Shown here in pieces: positions 60,334 through 64,000 of a DNA stretch of 64,000 bases. The notes under the pieces were generated by a model that was not told the origin of the DNA, made no database searches, and worked only from the letters and a program-made list of their open reading frames with translations. The DNA comes from Roseiarcus sp963709655. GTDB taxonomy: Bacteria > Pseudomonadota > Alphaproteobacteria > Rhizobiales > Beijerinckiaceae. Positions within the stretch are counted from its first letter, which is position 1. Each line of letters opens with the position of its first letter. The DNA is taken from positions 248,001 through 312,000 of the forward strand of contig CAVPXF010000026.1 of NCBI GenBank assembly GCA_963709655.1, in the 5' to 3' direction. A program made the position numbers and the translations under genes.

Positions 60334-61413
60334 ATGATCGACCCTGCCGATAGCCGGGTAGCCAATCTGATCCGTTCGCCGTTCGCCGCCCAACTCGTCG
60401 CGGCGATGCCGGAGGCGGCGCTGATCGTAGGCGCCGACGGCCGGGTCGCCGCGGCCAACAAGCCGGCGCTCAATCTCCTCTCCGCGCTCAAACTCGGCGA
60501 TCCCTTGGTGCTCGCCCTGCGCGCCCCGGACGTCGTCGACGCCTATCGCCGGGTGATCGCCAGCGGGGAAGGCGAGACGGTGCAGTGGAGCGAGCGCGTG
60601 CCGGTCGAGCGCCTGTTCGACGTCTGCGTCGCGCCGCTGACGTCGCCGGACGGAGAAGTCGAGGCGGTCCTCGTCACGCTGCGCGACCTGACCGAAATCC
60701 GGCGGGTCGAACGGCTGCGGGTCGACTTCATCGCCAACGCCAGCCACGAGCTGCGCACCCCGCTCGCCTCGCTGCTGGGATTCATCGAGACCCTGCAAGG
60801 GTCGGCGCGCGACGACGTCAGGGCGCGCGATCGCTTCCTCGCCATCATGCGCGACCAGGGCCGCCGGATGGCGAGGCTCATCGAGGATCTGCTGTCCCTG
60901 TCGCGGATCGAGCAGAAGCAGCACCTCCGGCCCGAGACCGTCGTCGATCTGGCCCAGAGCGTCCGCAGCGTCGTCGACTCGCTGTCGCCGATGGCCGAGG
61001 AGTTGGGCGCCGAAATCCGCTTCAGCGCGCCCGAGCCCGTTCTGGTGAACGGCGACCGAGACGAGCTCGTGCGCGTCGCCGAGAACCTAATCGAGAACGC
61101 CATCAAGTACGGCGTGCGCTCCGACGCCGAGGACCGCCTCGTCGAGGTCATGGTGTCGGCGACCGAAAAGGAGGCGCAACTCACGGTGCGCGACCACGGA
61201 CACGGCATCGCGCCTGAGCATCTGCCGCGCCTGACCGAGCGTTTCTATCGGGTCGACGCCACACAGAGCCGGGCGCGCAACGGCACAGGTCTCGGCCTCG
61301 CCATCGTCAAGCATATTCTCACGCGCCACCGAGGCAAACTGAGCATCACGAGCCGCATCAATCACGGCTCGACTTTCATCGCCAGCGTGCCGCTTCACGT
61401 CAAGCGGAAATAA
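60334..61413 (+). CDS. phoR: Sensor histidine kinase, PhoR-like
   Basis: A 359-residue kinase with an N-terminal PAS domain (residues 20-118), HisKA with the phosphorylated His138 in IANASHELRTPLASLLGF, and an ATPase domain (ENLIENAIKYG, VRDHGHGIAP, GTGLGLAIVKHIL). No membrane segment precedes the PAS domain, unlike enteric PhoR. The name rests on the PhoR-type HisKA/ATPase sequence; no phoB or pst genes follow, so its response regulator is unknown. Confidence 0.8.
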   Translation: MIDPADSRVANLIRSPFAAQLVAAMPEAALIVGADGRVAAANKPALNLLSALKLGDPLVLALRAPDVVDAYRRVIASGEGETVQWSERVPVERLFDVCVAPLTSPDGEVEAVLVTLRDLTEIRRVERLRVDFIANASHELRTPLASLLGFIETLQGSARDDVRARDRFLAIMRDQGRRMARLIEDLLSLSRIEQKQHLRPETVVDLAQSVRSVVDSLSPMAEELGAEIRFSAPEPVLVNGDRDELVRVAENLIENAIKYGVRSDAEDRLVEVMVSATEKEAQLTVRDHGHGIAPEHLPRLTERFYRVDATQSRARNGTGLGLAIVKHILTRHRGKLSITSRINHGSTFIASVPLHVKRK

Positions 61414-61840
61414 GGGGCGCCATTTTCGCGTCGGTTTTGAGCCTTTTCAAGGGTTTGCGGCGCCTTTTCCGATTCCGGGCGAGACATTTGGCCGGAGGGG
61501 CCGAGCTGGGTGGCGGCTTGGCGGTTAGGTCACAATATCCCATCGCGCTACCGCAACCACGAGCGCGCCGGCGCACGCGTCATGGCGGGGAACAATATGC
61601 AAAGACGAAATGTTGTATTTGCCCTTGCGGATACCGCCTCGTTCATCCGGTCCTCGCTTCGCCGCCCCGCGCGGCCTGACTGCCCGATGCGAGCGAACAT
61701 AGCATAAGTTTCAGGGTTCCAGAAGCATTTGTCGCAAAGACCAGAAAACAATAAAGCGATCAGCGCGTTACCGCGCGGGCCAAGGGATCGGACGGAGACG
61801 GCACGGGCGCAACGGTCCTCTCCTGGCGCAAGTTCATCGG
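61414..61840. other. Intergenic region, no gene supported
   Basis: About 430 bases between the kinase and arsR. It starts with a 40-bp repeat (61438-61477) shared with the 3' end of nadD. A minus-strand frame at 61548-61751 lacks any motif. No RNA structure was recognised. Confidence 0.5.
61438..61477. repeat. Imperfect 40-bp repeat, copy B
   Basis: tgagccttttcaagggtttg and the following cggcgccttttccgattc match 32409-32448, with small differences. It lies 25 bases after the kinase stop. Confidence 0.5.
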
Positions 61841-62212
61841 CTACTTCGTGTGTTTACCGTCGTCGCGCTCCGGCTTGCAGTCGCACGTCGGCGCGCTCGA
61901 CGATCGCTGGAGATCACAGAGTTCGGGATGGCCGTCGCAACAGTCGGTGACAAGGAAGGAGATCAGATCGCGCATACCCTCGATATCGGCGCGATAGATT
62001 ATCGAACGCCCCTCCCTCGCGCCTCTCACAAGGCCCGCGCGCGCCAGGATGGCGAGGTGTGTCGACAGCGTGTTGTGCGGCGCGCCGACAATGTCCGCGA
62101 TGGCGCCGGCGGGGAGGCCTTCGTGCTCCCGTCGAATGAGAAGCCGGAAGATTTCGAGCCGCGTCGGCTGGCCGAGCGCCGACAGGGCCGCCAGCGCATG
62201 CGTCGGCGACAT
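61841..62212 (-). CDS. arsR: ArsR-family arsenic-responsive repressor
   Basis: A 123-residue winged-helix repressor: HALAALSALGQPTRLEIFRL, VGAPHNTLSTHLAILARAGL (recognition helix) and GREGRSIIYRADIEGM-like GAREGRSIIYRADIEGM. The C-terminal VTDCCDGHPELC offers three cysteines close together, similar to the C-terminal As(III) site of Acidithiobacillus ferrooxidans ArsR. Further cysteines (PTCDC) follow. An alternative ATG at 62272 would add 20 residues and has a GAGGGG site; both starts are plausible. It is divergent from aioBA. Confidence 0.88.
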   Translation of the reverse strand: MSPTHALAALSALGQPTRLEIFRLLIRREHEGLPAGAIADIVGAPHNTLSTHLAILARAGLVRGAREGRSIIYRADIEGMRDLISFLVTDCCDGHPELCDLQRSSSAPTCDCKPERDDGKHTK

Positions 62213-62346
62213 TTTTTCCCCATCTGAGACCGGCCCCACGTGGCCGACGACAGCCAACGAATTCCTTGGCATCGGATACCCCTCGCGTGACCTCTCGTTT
62301 ACGGCCTTTTCTAGATGACAGCCGCGAAAAGTCCCATTACTACTCG

Positions 62347-62370
62347 ATATGTCGATAATTCTCGACATAT
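62347..62370. promoter_or_regulatory. Perfect 9+9 bp dyad, candidate ArsR operator for arsR-aioBA
   Basis: ATATGTCGA (62347-62355) and TCGACATAT (62362-62370) are exact inverted repeats with a 6-nt spacer. The site lies between the divergent arsR and aioB genes, 122 bases ahead of the aioB ATG. No sigma-54 (TGGCAC-TTGCA) promoter was seen here, although AioSR-controlled aioBA operons usually have one. Confidence 0.75.
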
Positions 62371-62491
62371 AGCAATCAATATAACGGCCCAGCATTACAA
62401 TGCGATGACAGGCCGCAAAGGCCAAGTCGCGGTCAGCGCGCTCGCGATTTCGGGATCGAAGCGGCCGGGCCGAACAGGGAGGAGGAATCCG

Positions 62492-63019
62492 ATGAAGACT
62501 TGCCCGAGGATGGTTGATGTTGGCCGCCGAAAGTTTCTGACCGGGGCGGGGATCGCCGCGGCCGGAGCGGCCGCCGCGACCGTCGTTCCACACAAGGCGG
62601 AGGCGAGCCCGCAGCTCGCACGGCTCAGCTACCCATCGAACCGACTGGCCAATATCGGCGACCTCAAGCCCAACACGCCCCTGGCGGTGGCTTACCCCGA
62701 CCTCGCCGCGCCCGGCGTCCTGCTCAAGCTCGGCACGAAAGTCCCGGGCGGCGTCGGACCAAACGGCGACATCGTCGGCTTTACGACCGTGTGTCCGCAC
62801 AAAGGCTTTCCGCTCGCTTACTACTCATCGGACAGGACGTTGAACTGCCCCGGCCATTACTCGCGCTTCGACTGCGAGAATGGCGGCCAGGAAATTTGGG
62901 GCCAGGCGACCCAAAATCTTCCCCAATACCTGCTGCGCGTCGACGCCAAGGGCGACATCTACGCCGAAGGCATAGATGAGCTTCTTTACGGCCGCCTGTC
63001 GAACGTGCTGGAGGGCTGA
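62492..63019 (+). CDS. aioB: Arsenite oxidase small (Rieske) subunit
   Basis: A 175-residue Rieske protein, exported by the Tat pathway (GRRKFLTGAGIAAAG, residues 11-25). [2Fe-2S] ligands are Cys101 and His103 in CPHKGF, and Cys119 and His122 in CPGH. Phe106 and Gly121 stand where the Alcaligenes enzyme has a disulfide pair, as in the NT-26 type found in alphaproteobacteria. It takes electrons from AioA to cytochrome c or azurin. An AGGGAGGAGG site precedes the ATG at 62492. Confidence 0.95.
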   Translation: MKTCPRMVDVGRRKFLTGAGIAAAGAAAATVVPHKAEASPQLARLSYPSNRLANIGDLKPNTPLAVAYPDLAAPGVLLKLGTKVPGGVGPNGDIVGFTTVCPHKGFPLAYYSSDRTLNCPGHYSRFDCENGGQEIWGQATQNLPQYLLRVDAKGDIYAEGIDELLYGRLSNVLEG

Positions 63020-63022
63020 ACC

Positions 63023-64000
63023 ATGACTTTCAAGCGCCATATCGATCGCCTCCCGATCATCCCCGCGGACGCGAAGGAGCACAATGTCACCTGCCAGTTC
63101 TGCATCGTGGGTTGCGGCTACAAGGCCTACACCTGGCCCATCAACGAGCAGGGCGGCGCGAGCCCGAGCCAAAACAAGTTCGGCGTCGATCTTTCAAAGC
63201 AGCAATTGCCGATGACGCCGAACTGGTACTCTCCATCGATGTACAACATCGTCAAAGAGGACGGGAAAGACGTCCACCTCGTCATCAAGCCCGATCCCGG
63301 CTGCTCGGTGAACTCGGGACTGGCCTCGATCCGCGGCGCGCGCATGGCCGAGGAATCCTATTCCGAAGCGCGCTCGACCCAACAACAACGCCTGACCGAG
63401 CCGATGGTCTGGCGCTACGGCCAGATGCAGCCGACGAGCTGGGACGACGCGCTCGATCTGGTGGCGCGCGTGACGGCGGCGGTGATCGCCCGCGGCGGCG
63501 AGGACGACTTGTTCGTCTCCATGTTCGATCACGGCGGCGCGGGCGGCGGCTACGAAAACACCTGGGGCACCGGCAAGCTCTATTTCGGGGCGATGAAGAT
63601 CAAGAACGTCCGCATTCACAATCGCCCGGCCTACAACTCCGAAGTGCACGCGACCCGCGACATGGGGGTCGGCGAACTCAACAATTGCTACGAGGACGCC
63701 GAACTCGCCGACACGATCGTCGCGTCAGGCACCAATTCGCTCGAGACCCAGACCAACTACTTCCTCAACCACTGGATTCCGAACCTTCAGGGAGCGACGC
63801 TCGACAAGAAAAAGAAGCTCATGCCCGATGAGCAGCATGCCGCCGCCCGTATCATCTTCGTCGATCCCCGCCGAACGGTGACGATGAACGCCTGCGAAGT
63901 CGCGGCGGGCAAGGACAATGTGCTGCATCTGGCGATCAATTCGGGAACCGACCTCGCCTTGTTCAACGCTCTTTTCACCACCATCGCCGACAAGGGATGG
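63023..64000 (+). CDS. aioA: Arsenite oxidase large (molybdopterin) subunit, N-terminal part
   Basis: The first 326 codons of AioA, running off the window. It oxidises arsenite to arsenate in the periplasm at a bis-MGD molybdenum centre. The [3Fe-4S] motif is CQFCIVGC (Cys24, Cys27, Cys31). Other family sequence includes GCGYKAYTWPINEQGGASPS, WWR-type YGQMQPTSWDDAL and DHGGAGGGYENTWGTGKLYF. No own Tat signal is present; it would be co-exported with AioB. It follows aioB by 3 bases. The moaA gene at 45 kb supplies cofactor. Confidence 0.97.
   Translation, partial: MTFKRHIDRLPIIPADAKEHNVTCQFCIVGCGYKAYTWPINEQGGASPSQNKFGVDLSKQQLPMTPNWYSPSMYNIVKEDGKDVHLVIKPDPGCSVNSGLASIRGARMAEESYSEARSTQQQRLTEPMVWRYGQMQPTSWDDALDLVARVTAAVIARGGEDDLFVSMFDHGGAGGGYENTWGTGKLYFGAMKIKNVRIHNRPAYNSEVHATRDMGVGELNNCYEDAELADTIVASGTNSLETQTNYFLNHWIPNLQGATLDKKKKLMPDEQHAAARIIFVDPRRTVTMNACEVAAGKDNVLHLAINSGTDLALFNALFTTIADKGW

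Noticed and set aside
61548..61751. Small minus-strand frame of 67 codons
   Set aside because: No ribosome site or conserved motif; composition resembles intergenic DNA.
63112..63831. 239-codon plus-strand frame inside aioA
   Set aside because: It is the shadow of the true aioA frame, which starts at 63023 and contains the iron-sulfur motif.
1..64000. CRISPR arrays, tRNA/rRNA genes, prophage or a classic defence island
   Set aside because: No regularly spaced direct repeats, tRNA cloverleaf ends, phage structural genes or defence nucleases were found on reading both strands.

Overview
The window is GC-rich, densely coded DNA from an alphaproteobacterium, most likely a member of the Rhizobiales (Hyphomicrobiales). 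The evidence is the gene content and local gene orders: etfB-etfA-hydroxybutyryl-CoA dehydrogenase, ptsP-prfA, dmeR-dmeF, a Cys-type intracellular PHB depolymerase, extensin-like and YkuD cell-wall enzymes, and dispersed palindromic repeats of a kind I know from rhizobial genomes. Genus cannot be decided from this stretch. No rRNA, tRNA, CRISPR array or prophage was seen.

Layout. 0-9 kb: a universal stress protein fragment, Fe/Mn superoxide dismutase, a LOG-family hydrolase, a CoA-transferase, an SDR protein, and the peroxide-defence set ahpF-ahpC with a divergent oxyR that carries an in-frame amber codon. 9-15 kb: hemG, three glycosyltransferases, a DUF1269 protein, an IS630 remnant and two damaged small genes. 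15-20 kb: a solitary Rieske gene among dispersed repeats, a PEP-mutase-like enzyme, small conserved genes, a ParDE-type toxin-antitoxin pair and a frameshifted trmD. 20-33 kb: hydroxybutyryl-CoA dehydrogenase with etfAB, a peptide-type ABC importer, then ptsP, prfA and nadD. 33-46 kb: a frameshifted chemoreceptor, a TPR protein, an extensin-like protein, a nickel/cobalt block (DUF1007 + NicO exporter, then dmeRF), two L,D-transpeptidases, phaZ, grxD and moaA. 46-54 kb: a divergent amino-sugar locus, with murQ plus a family-1 sugar ABC importer (containing an embedded DUF1493 gene) on one strand and a GntR regulator plus a SIS-domain deaminase/isomerase on the other. 54-64 kb: an MDR oxidoreductase, a TetR regulator with a haloalkane dehalogenase, two HdeA/B-like proteins, a Gfo/Idh/MocA oxidoreductase, a flippase-like membrane protein, a PhoR-like kinase, and a divergent arsR / aioBA arsenite-oxidase locus that runs off the end.

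Two points stand out. First, the arsenite-oxidase genes face an ArsR-type repressor across a gap holding a perfect 9+9 bp dyad, which suggests direct ArsR control. Second, at least six genes, including the normally essential trmD, are each broken by what looks like one or more single-base insertions. Removing one base per site restores the full family sequence every time. That pattern points to residual insertion errors in the assembly more than to biological decay, so the apparent pseudogenes should be read with that in mind.
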